The position numbers and the translations under genes were made by a program. A stretch of DNA of 64,000 bases from Isoetes taiwanensis (taxonomy: Eukaryota > Streptophyta > Lycopodiopsida > Isoetales > Isoetaceae). Of this stretch, positions 40,871 through 52,377 are shown piece after piece (the first letter of the stretch is position 1; every line of letters begins with the position of its first letter). Where the stretch lies: positions 12,627,654 to 12,691,653 of the forward strand of contig JAJEKV010000025.1 of NCBI GenBank assembly GCA_021234155.1, written 5' to 3'. Under the pieces are notes generated by a model. The model was not told the origin of the DNA. It saw only the letters and a program-made list of their open reading frames with translations, and did not search any database.

Positions 40871-42080
40871 GCTCTTTCAAGGCATCCCACGACAACTAAA
40901 GTGCATTGCAATACAATTTCGGCGCTCTCCGGCAATTTTGGGAAGAAGATTGAAGAAACCTTGCCAGCGGATGTGGACTTCAAGGAAGTATGGGCAGCGT
41001 ATCACGAGGGAAGCAAACGCAGATAAGGAGAGAGAGACCTTCAAAAATTTTAAAAGCGGAAGGTAATCTCTTGTACCATAAGAACAAGTTGTCGTCTTGG
41101 GAATCATCGGGTGTAAGGAAGTTGATTCTCCATGACACCCTAGCGATCCAATAGCTGGCCGTCGCGGGGATTTATGAAGACATATTTCAAAGTCTTGCCG
41201 GCAGCTACTATTGGCGAGGAGCGAAGAAGCGGTAGCTTCGCTACATCAAAGAGTGTCGGCTATGTCGTGAGGCCGGAGCGAAGCGACTTCAATTCGGGGC
41301 ATTGGAACCATTAGCGGTGCGAGCAGCTAAGTGGGAGGTCATCGGCATGGACTTCATAACGGGGCTTCCAAGGGCGGTAAGAGGGAAGGATGCTTTGATG
41401 GTAGTGGTGCGACAAGTTGTCGAAGATGGCACATTTTGTGCCACCGCGGCTATGGATCTGGCCGAAGCTCTTCACCAAAAGAAATCTTAGGGCTCCATGG
41501 CATGTCGAGGGAGATCATCTCCGGCGAGAGATCCCAAGTTCATGAGTGCCTTTTGGCGGGACCTCTTTGCCCGCGATTCGAGGCGAAGCTATTTATGAGC
41601 CACGGCCTACCATCCCAGACGGATGGGCAAGCGGAGGCGGACCAGCGAATTTTTGGAGGATATGCTACGAAACTATATGCGGAACAAGCAAGGTATGTGG
41701 GAAGAATTTATTCACTTGGTGGAGTTTTGCGTATAATAGCACCAGCGGGAATCATCCCAAATGTCACCATTCATGATCAACTATGGCTACCAATGCCTAA
41801 CTCGGACACTTGGCATAACCCGTGTCAAAAGTAGAGGTTTCGCGACAAATGTTGGGTGACATGTAGCGAGTTGGTGGAAGAAGTTCGAGGATATCTTTTG
41901 GCGGCAAAGGAGTCGACAAAAGAGCATCGTAAACAAGCATCGGACGGTCGAGAGAGTTCCAAGTTGGCGACAATGTATGGCTCAAAATCAAAGTGAAGCG
42001 GTAAGCTCGCGCGCGGAAATTGTAAGCTTGCTCCAAGGTGGGTTGGACCTTTCGGAATAGTCAAGAGAGTAGGTAATCAA
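40871..42080 (+). pseudogene. Integrase of the H3-carrying gypsy element, frameshifted
   Basis: His-Asp (41130) and a Cys-Arg-Leu-Cys pair (41260) remain of the HHCC finger. Then Trp-Glu-Val-Ile-Gly-Met-Asp-Phe-Ile-Thr-Gly-Leu-Pro (41335-41370), Gly-Lys-Asp-Ala-Leu-Met-Val-Val-Val (41385, first catalytic Asp region) and Gln-Thr-Asp-Gly-Gln-Ala-Glu (41610-41640, catalytic Glu). The region from 41480 to 41830 is broken by several shifts. It would insert the DNA copy into the genome. Confidence 0.7.
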
Positions 42081-42427
42081 TCCTCAGATTGGATCTACCG
42101 GCACACCTAAAGATTCATAAAGTCTTCCACGTGAGTTTGTTGAAGAAGCATACTCCCAATCAGGGCGAAGTCTTGGACACTCAACGTTGTTGGAAATGGC
42201 CGAGGGAAGCGGTGGAAATAGTTCCACAATTGATTCTTGATAAAGCCTTCAAGAAAACAAAGGAGATCAAATTTCTCCAATATTTGGTCAAGTGGAAACA
42301 CTTGCTTGGTGGAAAACGACATGGGTACTTAAGAAAGATCTATTAAAGCGGTACCCACGGTTCATGGAGCAATGGGGCGGCAAGGTCATCTCGAAGAAAT
42401 CGGCTCGGGCATGTCGATTTGTGTAGA
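42081..42427 (+). pseudogene. Integrase C-terminus with chromodomain
   Basis: Asp-Leu-Pro-Ala-His-Leu-Lys-Ile-His-Lys-Val-Phe-His-Val-Ser-Leu-Leu-Lys is the conserved plant gypsy motif just before the chromodomain (42089-42140). The chromodomain core follows: Phe-Leu-Gln-Tyr-Leu-Val-Lys-Trp-Lys (42270-42300), then after a one-base shift Thr-Thr-Trp-Val-Leu-Lys-Lys-Asp-Leu (42315-42345). Chromodomains can target integration to marked chromatin. The opposite-strand copy at 63600-63809 gives the clean version of this motif. Confidence 0.75.
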
Positions 42428-43362
42428 TTAATGTCTTGTGTAGTTAAGATTGATCTACGCATGCAACCTATGCTTGGTATGGGTTGCATGCGTTGTTACC
42501 GATGATGAGACCACTACGGTGATCTCTAGGACGTGGTGTAATATCAATGTAGGCATGACCGCGGTTCGCTTGGATGAGTGGAAGGTAGATTAGAAAGTCT
42601 ACTTGAGTTCCACGGAAGTAGACGACCTCGAGAGAAAGGAGGTCATTCAGGAATGCACTGATAGGAAAAGCACCTCTAGTCAATGCCCACGGGGAGGACC
42701 CTATCCTTCACACCCCATAAACGGGAAGGACCCTATCCTCCCGCATTTGGGCAACTAAAGGTGTAGGCATGGCGCCATATAGGCATGATAGGTGGCTGTC
42801 TCCACGACACGATGGAAGAAACATCCTCTTCCCTGTTGGGGAGATTAGCCATGTATCCATGTAGATAGATGGGGTGGTTCCCTTATAACCAAATTTATTA
42901 ATTAATTAAAATGTTACTAGCGTGGTGTCGAACCTACTTGAGGCCAATAGAAGCTCGAGGAGGGCAAGGAGGTCGAGCTCTTGTTACTAACGTGAATGTC
43001 GACCCTGTGAGGCCAATAGAAGCTCGAGAGCAAGGAGGTCGAGAAACTCTGAAGACTTACAACACAAATTTTGTTGGAATGTGTTGCAAGGAATGAAAGA
43101 AGTACCTCGAAGCATAAGCGTATATGGAACTGTTAAATTTTGATGTTGTGATAAGTGAACTAATAAGTACCTTGTTTTAATGGAAGTAAGAATGGATAAG
43201 TTAATTGATAATGTTATGATGTAATGGTGTTTAGAAATATTACCTTAAGGTAATCTTAGTAATTATGTAAGTATAATAGTAATACATTGGATGCATCAAG
43301 TTGATTGCGGTTAGGAAGATCCCAAGGTGGGGAGACCCGCGATCGTGGGCGGCCCGGCATTT
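42428..43362. other. 3-prime untranslated region of the H3-carrying gypsy element
   Basis: No ORF of note. At about 42926-43046 a 60-65 base block (GTCGAACCT...GAGGCCAATAGAAGCTCGAG...CAAGGAGGTCGAG) is repeated twice in tandem. The same region reads in reverse in the right-hand copy (about 62777-63590), confirming it belongs to the element. Confidence 0.6.
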
Positions 43363-43376
43363 CAAGGTGGAGAGAA
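43363..43376 (+). promoter_or_regulatory. Polypurine tract of the H3-carrying gypsy element
   Basis: CAAGGTGGAGAGAA directly before the 3-prime LTR; the opposite-strand copy has CAAGGTGGGGAGAA at the same place. Confidence 0.75.
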
Positions 43377-44940
43377 TGTGACGTTCGGCCTGACATCACG
43401 GTCCCAAGGCATTATCTTTACTTGCCTGGAACGCATACCGCCACCTCGGCCCGCGTCTGTAGGCGTGTATGGCGGGTAGCCCTAGGGGGCAACTTGCAAA
43501 GTATGTGCATTTATTAATGTGCACATTTACCAATGTGCACATTTATCTAGAATGCACATTTTCCCATGTGGACACTTTATGCCACCTAGTCATTAAAAGG
43601 CAAGTGGGCCACACCCAATTATCCCACATGCTTAAAGGGATGGTGGAAACCTAACCCTAAACCCTTGTCTATTTAGGTAGGAGAAACCCTAACTTGCCAT
43701 TTTCGTCCATAGGGTTTTAGAGCTCTGTTTTGCTTGCTCCAGGAGTCAAAACTGCCTCCCAGACTCTGTCTGAGTGATTTGACTCATTAGTTTCCCCTTT
43801 TAGCTCCATCTCCTAGCAGCCCAGCAGGATGGTCGAGTTGAGGCGGGAGGAGGCGAGCCAAGGATCAGGTATTTAGTCGATTTAATAGCATAAACCGTCC
43901 TCCGGTCTTTGTATCAGTTTTTAGCCTATTAAATTGCCCATAGCAGCCATTTAGATTCCCAGTTACCAGACTCTAACTAAAGAACCTAACTCTATGAGAT
44001 AGATTAGATCTAGTTCTTTAGTTCTTCTCTGATGTATATGGATGATGTATCTCTGTGAACTCATTGTATTGGGAAGGGGATAGAGACCCTAAAGCTTAGT
44101 AGTTGATGCTCCTAGAGTAGCCTCTCTAGCACCTTTGTAGATTGGCACATTGTACAAGAACCACACACAGGTTGTGGGTGAAGGGGCAGGCCCGGCTAAG
44201 AAGGAGGTTAGTGTTGACTCTTGAGCGGTCCCTCTGTGTGTAAGGCCCCTCAGGGGGATCCTTGTGACTAGGTCTAATGGCTTGCCACTGGCCTTGGCGG
44301 GTAAGGCATGGGCTCGACACCCATGGAGTGGTGTTCACTTTCCAGTGGGTTAAGTCGAATAAGAGCAGTGGCTCTCTAGTCACCTTGAGTCAGCATGGAG
44401 ACCTCTGGCGGGAGTGATCCCTACCTGCCCCATCCAGGCTGGGAGATGCAACCCGGGGAGTAGCCCCTTTGGCTATGCATCCGTGAGGGCTACTGGTCGG
44501 GTCCCAACACTTTTCAACCTATTCATACAAAGTGTGCGCAGGGGAGGGGGCTAATGGAGTGGACCACCCTATGCCATGTTCTCATGCCAGCCAAGTCCAT
44601 TGTCATGATTACATGCAATGAACTCACGGAGACCCAAAGCCGTTAGTCATCCACAGATGCGAGTCTTGATTAGGAACCCATACGTTATTGTGCTGATATT
44701 TGTCTATCACGGATGTTGATGTGGATATGTGATGATGTTATGTCTTGGCGTGTATGATTACGCTTCCAAAGCTAGGTAGGCCCCGAGGGAGGCGGGGTAA
44801 AATGACCCTTCACTCTTCCCAGGGGGCTCGTTCTGGCAGCGATGATATGTGGAGGGCCTTGTATCGGCATGGAGCTGGTATGGGGGATGAACTCTGTTTG
44901 TATACGGTGAGTGCACAGTTATCACAGTAGGGGCGTCACA
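43377..44940 (+). repeat. 3-prime LTR of the H3-carrying gypsy element
   Basis: 1564 bases, TGTGACGT to GCGTCACA, the same length as the 5-prime copy. CATAA follows. Confidence 0.9.
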
Positions 44941-44945
44941 CATAA
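44941..44945. repeat. Target-site duplication of the H3-carrying gypsy element, right
   Basis: CATAA, matching 30911-30915; Copia unit 1 resumes here. Confidence 0.9.
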
Positions 44946-47563
44946 GAGGTACTTCATTACCTTCATTGATGATTACTCTAGGAAGGTAACAATTTATTTG
45001 CTTACGCGGAAGTCCGAAGCACTCCATGTTTAAAATTTATCATGCTAGAGTAAGAGTAGAGGCGGGCGCTATCTTAAAATTCTTAGTGATGGAGGAGGCC
45101 GAATATGCATCTCATGCTTTTAATGCCTATTGCCAAGAGCATGGGATTCAACAACAGTTCACCCTCCCCCTACATGTGAGAATGGCCTTTGCGGGCGTAT
45201 GAATAGGGCGGCTTGTGGAAGCGGCCCGATCTATGATGGCATATCTTTGGAGTTCAAAATGTTTTGGGGGAGAAGCAACATACATTAAAAGCAGGGGTGC
45301 TTCGCCTCTATTCATGGGAAGACTCACGAAGAGATGTGGGCCGAGGGAACCAAGCCATCCGTGAGTGACATGAAGACCTTTGGGCTGCGTAGTATATGTT
45401 CATGTTACGGATGAGGTGCGTAGAAAACTTGATTTTAAATCCAAAGTTTGCATCTTCTTGGGGTTCCTGAGAGGGAGTGCAAGGCTACAAGGTATACTCC
45501 ATTGAAGACCTTGAGAATCACACATAGTCGGAAGTGGTATTAGAGAGCATTTGCTTTACAAAGATCTTTATCAAGCTGGTGTAATTCCATGCATTTTCAG
45601 AAATGATCTGGTTCTTTTCGGCGATGAAGACAATGCTAGTGGCGAGGATCTTCCTTTCTTTGCGGGAGCTTGAAGATGGTCCTTTTAATGTGCGGCGACA
45701 TGGTTCCATACTAGATCCCACTAGCATAGCCTCATCTTCATCCACAGTGGGGCAACAAATTGATGAGAGCATTAAGTGAGCGATTAGGAGCACCAAGCTC
45801 TCCCATAGGGACATCTGAGATATGGGGGAGGTTTGCACATTGGTAATGTGGTGACCAGATCTGGCAGTGAGCAAACCGTCAGCTAAATCACAAGAGGCAG
45901 CTGCTCAAACCATGCCCAAAGCGCCCTTGATATGTTTATGGCACGTATTCCTTCCATAGTAGATGAACACGGAACATTTGGTGCAGCAATGAAGTCAAAT
46001 GCACGGAGAATGGAAGGCTGCTATGGATCGCGAATTTCATTCACTTCAATGAGAATGGCACATGGTCATTGGTGCCACTTCCTCTTGGGCCTTGAGCCGA
46101 TAAGTTACAAGTGGCTATTCAAAGTGAAGTATAAAGCTGATGGGAGTATTGAGCGGTTCAAAGCGACTCGTGGCATGGTTTTACCCGGGTAGAGGGTCTT
46201 GACTTTCTTGAAACATTCTCTCTGTTGTAAAACTATTTTCCATAAGAGCTCTACTTAATTTTTCTTCTTGAATTTGATCTTGAGGTCCATCAAATGGGCG
46301 TTAAGGCGGCTTTCTGAGCGGTGAGTTAGATGAACATATTTATATGGCTCAACCCGGGGATATGAGCAAGATGGTGCAAAATTTGGAAACTTAGTGTGCA
46401 AACTCAATCAGCGCCATTTACGGTGCACGAAGCAATCGCCTGCATGTGGTATCAGCTCATAGATCGATTATCTCATCTCTAGGTTTTGGCGCAATGAGGC
46501 GGATACAAATGTTTATGTTAAATCGACAAGGAGTTGAGTTTCATCATAGTTGGGTTTATGTGGATGGTGTATCCTTGTCGATAATTGTCTCAAAGCCATT
46601 CATCATGTTAAAGCTGCGGTTAAATGTAGATTTGAGATGAGTGACTTGGGTGAGATCCACTATTGTCTAGGGATTGCGGTGGCGAGAGCGAGGGGAGAAG
46701 AAGCTGATGATGTCTCAAGCGTCGCTACATCCTTGAAGTATTGTCTAAGCTTTGGTATGATGGATGCAAAACCGGTGAAATGCGCCAATGGAGGCAGTAT
46801 GAAGCTTACAAGAGAGGATTCACCCAAGACACCTCTTGAGCGTGAGCTGATGAAGAAAGTCCCATATCGCCAAGGTAGGTTGTTTGATTTATGCTATGGT
46901 GTGTACAAGACCAGGATCTTGCTTATGCACGATTGGGAGTAGTGTCTCAATTTATGGATGATCGGATGATGCGCATTGGAAGGCGTGAAGAGGATCTTGA
47001 GATATCTCAGAGGAACTACTAACTTTGGTTTATGCTATGAAGGCACAGGGGAGCACCAAAGCTTCTTTGGTTTTACTATGCCGATTGGGCTGGAGATCAC
47101 GGATACTAGAAGGTCTACTTCGGTTATGTCTTTCACATTGGAAGTGGAGCCATCTCACGGAGTTCAAAGAAGCGGTTTATTGTAGCATTATCAAGCCGCG
47201 AGAGGCTGAATATATTGCTGCTACTCATGCGGCAAAAGAAGCGATATTTAAGGAGATTCATTGAAGGATTACATTATGGCGGTGTGGATGACCCAACGCT
47301 GATTTTTGGTGATAATCAAGGCTCAATTGCCTTGACTAAGAATCGAAATATCATGCAAGGACCAAACATATTGAGACTCAATTCCATTACATTAGAGAGC
47401 AAGTGTAAGAAGAAGTGCTTGGTGCGGAATTCATTATACGGAGATGAAATGGTGGCTGATGTCTTTACTAAACCATTAGCTAAAGATAAGTTTAGGAAGT
47501 ATAGGCAAGCACTTGGAGTAGTGGAAATTTGAATGAAGAGAATGATCACCAAGCAAGTGGGAG
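44946..47563 (+). pseudogene. Copia unit 1, second half: integrase, RT and RNase H
   Basis: Resumes with Arg-Tyr-Phe-Ile-Thr-Phe-Ile-Asp-Asp-Tyr-Ser-Arg (44945-44985, integrase core with the first Asp). RT includes Tyr-Lys-Trp-Leu-Phe-Lys-Val-Lys-Tyr (46105), the catalytic Tyr-Val-Asp-Gly (about 46557; Asp-Gly instead of Asp-Asp) and Met-Ser-Asp-Leu-Gly-Glu-Ile-His-Tyr-Cys-Leu-Gly (46640-46675). RNase H includes Leu-Arg-Tyr-Leu-Arg-Gly-Thr-Thr-Asn (about 47000) and Asp-Glu-Met-Val-Ala-Asp-Val-Phe-Thr-Lys-Pro-Leu-Ala (about 47440-47480), the Copia end motif. Frames are broken many times; most breaks coincide with CAG/CTG in the clean copy. Confidence 0.8.
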
Positions 47564-47751
47564 TGAATAAAATACTTGACGGTCGGCATCTTCTTTGGCA
47601 TCCACGTCGACCCCAAAAGGCACGCACATTGAGTTCTGACCATAAGCCATAGCGAAGCATTCTAATTCTAATTACGTTTTTCTTTGTAAGAGCTACGGCG
47701 GGGCTATTCTGTCTAGAGATAATTCCATCTACCTATTCCCATAATTCTTTA
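47564..47751 (+). repeat. Copia LTR 2 (shared by units 1 and 2)
   Basis: Begins TGAATAAAATACTTGAC (two bases of the usual TGTGAA start are missing) and ends before the primer site at 47752. Shares GAATAAAAT and CATTGAGTTCTGACC with LTR 4. Confidence 0.8.
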
Positions 47752-50700
47752 TGGTATCGAGGCGAGGAAGCGATGGGAAAGAGAGTGCGGCGACGAAGAA
47801 GAATTTCGCGTAAATCACTCATAATTCAGCGTGTGATAGCGAGTGAATCCGAGAATTACCTGTGTGAAGTGAAGCGAAACAAAGCATCGAAACATCCGCA
47901 AATCTGTATTCGAGGAGACTAACATTCGGTGAGAGAAGGAGCAATTATTTGTTCCAAGTTTCATAACAAATCCATTAATTCGGGGTTTATTCCAAAAGAA
48001 TTAGGATGGTGATAGTTCACAGTGGAAAATATGTGTTGGAAAAATTCAGCGGAAGAAATTTTCATACGGCAAGTCAAAATCAAGTTCCACTTGATTGAGA
48101 AGGATTTGTTTGGAGTTGTTGATGACACGGAGAAAAACCGTCTGATGCAGCGAGTTAGCAAAGTGGAAGGTGAAGGATAGGAAGGCTATGGCAATGATTG
48201 GTCTTGGCTTAGGAGGCGCCCATATTCATCATGTAAATTTCTCAAAGGCTGCAAGGAAAGTTTGGGAAGCCTTAGAAGAGATATTTGGTGCCGCAGGCCA
48301 AACATTCTAAGGTTCTTAAGAGGCTGACTCTTTGAATTGCGCATGGAGGAAGGGAGGAAGTCTTGCGAGCATATAAGCCCGATTAAGATCAATACTCAAT
48401 CGGTTGGCGAGGGATCAAAGCGGATGTAGCGGATGATGATGCCAAGGCGGTATTTTTCATAGTCTTCATGATCATATTCTCATGTATGCGTCACCACTTC
48501 TGAGATAGTAGAAGGATTGTCACTTGAGCAGGTATAGCATCTTTGCTAGAACAAAAGCGTCGATGAAAAGAAGGAGATCGGTCCTCGGTGGCCATGTTCA
48601 TGAATAAAAGCCTTCAAATTGGAAGAAAACATTTGAGAATGCTTGTATGAAGAATAGTAAAAGGAAAGGCTGGAAGCGATGGCGACAATGCCAAAGATAC
48701 TAGAGCATCATTAAATGGTAGGTTTGCAAAGAAGCCTGCATCCTCAAGTAAAAGGAAAGGAGTTTGTAATTATGGCAAAAGCACGGCCATTATCTTGGCG
48801 TGAATGCCCAATTCGCATGGAGAAGGGAAAAGACAAGGCATTCAGGGCGGATCTTGAGGATGAGAAGGGCTTCATGGCTCAAGTAGAGGAAAAACCCTGG
48901 CGAGGATCAGTTATATAGATTGACTCTGGAGCCACTCAACATATGTGCCCAAAGGAGGATTACTTTTAGGACTTGCGGCCGGTGCATGGAACAAGGAAAG
49001 TAATGATGGGAGATGACTTTGGGCATGTCATTGTAGGAATGGGCAGCATCAAATTGCCTTAAACAGTGGACTCACATGCATAGTTCGAAGAGTGTTATAT
49101 GTACCAGGCATCACCAAAATGATGTTATCAGTAGGAGCATTGGCTGATCTAGGGTATACAGTTTGGTTTCAGAAAAGAGGGTGCCATGTAACTTCAAGAG
49201 ATCAGCAAACAATTGCCTTGGGAGTGAGATATGCTTCATTATACAAGCTAGATGCTCAAGTGATCAAAAGCGGCCGATTGGAGTCAATGTCATGATTGCT
49301 CAAGGAGAAAATGCTTTCGGCTTGATTTGTGGCACAAGAGACTTTGTCATTTCAATCATCAAGCAATTATTGAGATGCACATGAGATCATTAGTGGATGG
49401 CCTCAAGCTATCCACTATGAAATGTCAAGTTGTTGTGATGCATGTGTACTTGGCAAAAGCAACATCGAAGGCCCTTTCCCAAAGGGCAAAGCTGTCTGTG
49501 TTTGTTTGGTGCAACGACATATGTGGACCAATGTCAATGGAGACCTTTGTGCATAAGAGGTACTTCATTACCTTCATTGATGATTACTCTAGGAAGGTAA
49601 CAATTTATTTGCTTGCCGGAAGTCAGAAGCACTCATGTTTAAAATTTATCATGCTAGAGTAAAAGAGTAGAGGCGGGCGCTATCTTAAAATTCTTGAAGT
49701 GATGGAGGGCGAATATGCATCTCATTCTTTTAATGCCTATTGCCAAGAGCATGGGATTCAGCAGCAGTTCACCCTCCCTACCGCCCCATTGAGAATGGCC
49801 TTGCGGTATGAATAGGATGCTTGTGGAAGCGGCCCGATCTATGATAGCATATCTTTGGAGTTCCAAAATGTTTTGGGGAGAAGCTTTGCTTGCTTGCAAC
49901 ATACATTAAAAAGCAGGGTGCTTCGCCTCTATTCATGGGAAGACTCATGAAGAGATGTGGGCCAGGAACCAAGCCATCCATTGAGTGACATGAAGACCTT
50001 TGGCTGCGTAGTATATGTTCATGTTCGGATGAGGTGCGTTAGAAAACTTGATTTTAAATCCAAAGTTTGCATCTTCTTGGGGTTCCGCAGAGAGAGTGCA
50101 AGGCTACAAGGTGTACTCCATTGAAGACCCATGAGAATCACACATAGTCGGGAAGTGGTATTAGAGAGCATTTGCTTTACAAAGATCTTTGTCAAGCTGG
50201 TGTAATTCAGCATTTTCAGAAATGATGTGATTCTTTTTTCGACGATGAAGACAATGCTAGTGATGAGGATCTTCCTTTGCTCTGAGGAGCTTGAAGATGG
50301 TCCTTTTAATGTCAGCGGCGGCATGGTTCCATACTAGATCCCACTAGCATAGCCTCATCTTCATCAGGGGCAGCAAATTGATGAGAGCATTAGGTGAGCC
50401 CGATTAGGGAGCACCAAGCTCTCCCATAGGGACATATCTGAGATATGGGGGAGGTTTGCGCATTGGTAATGTGGTGACCAGATCTGGCCAGTGAGCGGAA
50501 CCGTCCGCTAAATCACAAGAGGCATTTGCTCAAGCCATGCCCAAAGCTGCTTGATATATTTATGTACGTATTCCTTCCATAGTAGATGAACACGGAACAT
50601 TTGGTGCAGCAATGAAGAGTCAAATGCACGAGAATGGAAGGCTGCCTTGGATCGCGAAATTTCATTCACTTATTGAATGGCACATGGTCATTGGTGCCAC

Positions 50701-52186
50701 TTCCTCTTGGGCCTTGAGCCGATGAAGTTGCAAGTGGCTATTCAAAGTGAAGTATAAAGCTGATGGGAGTATTGAGTGGTTCAAAGCGGCGACTTCGTGT
50801 ACGTGGTTTTACCCGTAGAGGGTCTTGTCTTTCTTGAAACATTCTCTCTGTTGTAAAACTAGTTTCCATAAGAGCTCTACTTAATTTTGGCTGCTGAATT
50901 TGATCTTGAGGTCCATCAAATGGGCGTTAAAGGCGGCTTTCGAGCGGTGAGTTAGATGAAGATATTTATATGACTCAACAGGGATATGAGCAAGATGGTG
51001 CAGCTGGAAACTTAGTGTGCAAACTCAATGCGTGCCATTTACGGTCTGAAGCAATCGCCTCATTATGTGGTATCAGCTCATAGATCGATATCTCATCTCT
51101 CTAGGTTTTGGCGCAATGAGAGGGATACAAATGTTTATGTTAAATCGACAAGGAGTTGAGTTTCATCATAGTTGCGGTTTATGTGGATGACTATATCCTT
51201 GTCGATAATTGTCTCAAAGCCATTCATCATGTTAAAACTGCGGTTAAGTAACAAATTTGAGATGAGTGACATGGGTGAGATCCACTATTGTCTAGGGATT
51301 GCGGTGTGAGAGCGGGGGAGAAGAAGGCCCGATGATGTCTCAACCTCGCTACATCCTTGAAGTATTGTCTACGCTTTGGTATGATGGATGCAAAACCGGT
51401 GAAATGCGCCAATGGAGGCAGTTATGAAGCTTACAAGAGAGGATTCACCCAAGACACCCTGAACCTGAGGTGATGAAGAAAGTCCCATATCGCCAAAATT
51501 TGTAGGTTGTTTGATTTATGCTATGGTGTGTACAATACCAGGATCTTGCTTATCACGATGGGAGTAGTGTCTCAATTTATGGATGATCCGGTGATGCGCA
51601 TGGAAAGGCGTGAAAGAGGATCTTGAGATATCTCAGAGGAACTACTAACTTTGGTTTATGCTATGAAGGCACAAGAGCACCAAAGCTTGCTTTGGTTTTA
51701 CTAATCTTTGATTGGGCTGGAGATCACGAGATACTAGAAGGTCTACTTCGGTTATGTCTTTCACATTGGAAGTGGAGCCATCTCACGGAGTTCAAAAAGC
51801 GGTTTGTTGTAGCATTATCAAGCCTGGCTGAATATATTGCTGCTACTCATGCGACAAAAGAAATGATATGGTTAAGGAGATTCATTGAAGGATTACATTA
51901 TGGCGGTGTGGATGACCCAACTTGTGATTTTCCGGTGATAATCAAGGCTCAATTGCCTTGACTAAGAATCGAAATATCATGCAAGGACCAAACATATTCA
52001 GACTCAATTCCATTACATTAGAGAGCAAGTGCAAGAAGAAGTGCTTGATGCGAATTCATTAGCCTGTGGATGAAATGGTGGCTGATGTCTTTACTAAACC
52101 ATTAGCTAAAGATAATTTTTGGTATAGGCAAGCACTTGGAGTAGTGGGCTGAATGAAGAAGAGAATGATCTGCAAGCAAGTGGGAG
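47752..52186 (+). pseudogene. Copia unit 2 internal region (gag-pol, frameshifted)
   Basis: Full-length unit: gag about 48006-48830, protease Ile-Asp-Ser-Gly-Ala-Thr near 48920, HHCC finger about 49325-49460, integrase core from 49555, RT about 50720-51560 with intact catalytic Tyr-Val-Asp-Asp (51180-51191), and RNase H about 51600-52130. No frame stays open for more than about 110 codons. Differences from the clean gag of unit 5 concentrate at CAG, which appears as CGG, CG or CGAG. It carries the markers GGTGATAGTTCACAGTGG and CATGTAAAT in gag and GACATGGG in RT, shared with unit 4. Confidence 0.8.
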
Positions 52187-52377
52187 TGTGAAGAAAATAC
52201 TTGGCGGATCAGCATCTTCTTTGGCATCCACGTCAACCCCAAAGAACACGCCTTATTGAATTCTGACCATAAGCCATAGCGAGACATTCTAATTCTAATC
52301 TGTTTTTTTTTGTAAGAGCTTCGGGGGGGCTATTCTGTCTAGAGATAATTCCATCTACCTATTTCCATAATTCTTTA
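52187..52377 (+). repeat. Copia LTR 3 (shared by units 2 and 3)
   Basis: TGTGAAGAAAATACTTGG start; shares GAAGAAAAT and CTATTTCCATAATTC with LTR 5. Confidence 0.85.

Larger units (their letters stand above)
30916..44940 (+). mobile_element. 14.0-kb chromovirus-like Ty3/gypsy element carrying a histone H3-like gene
   Basis: Two 1564-base LTRs beginning TGTGACGT and ending ACGTCACA (a perfect 8-base terminal inverted repeat) flank an 10.9-kb interior. CATAA is duplicated on both sides, and units 2 and 3 of the Copia array show the empty site. Interior order: initiator-Met primer site, hairpin pair, TATA box, H3-like ORF, second hairpin pair, second TATA box, unrecognised ORF, gag, protease, RT, fold-back insertion, RNase H, integrase, chromodomain, polypurine tract. 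Protease-RT-RNase H-integrase order with an integrase chromodomain defines a chromovirus. A normal chromovirus interior is about 4-5 kb; the extra 4.4 kb lies between primer site and gag. Confidence 0.9.
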
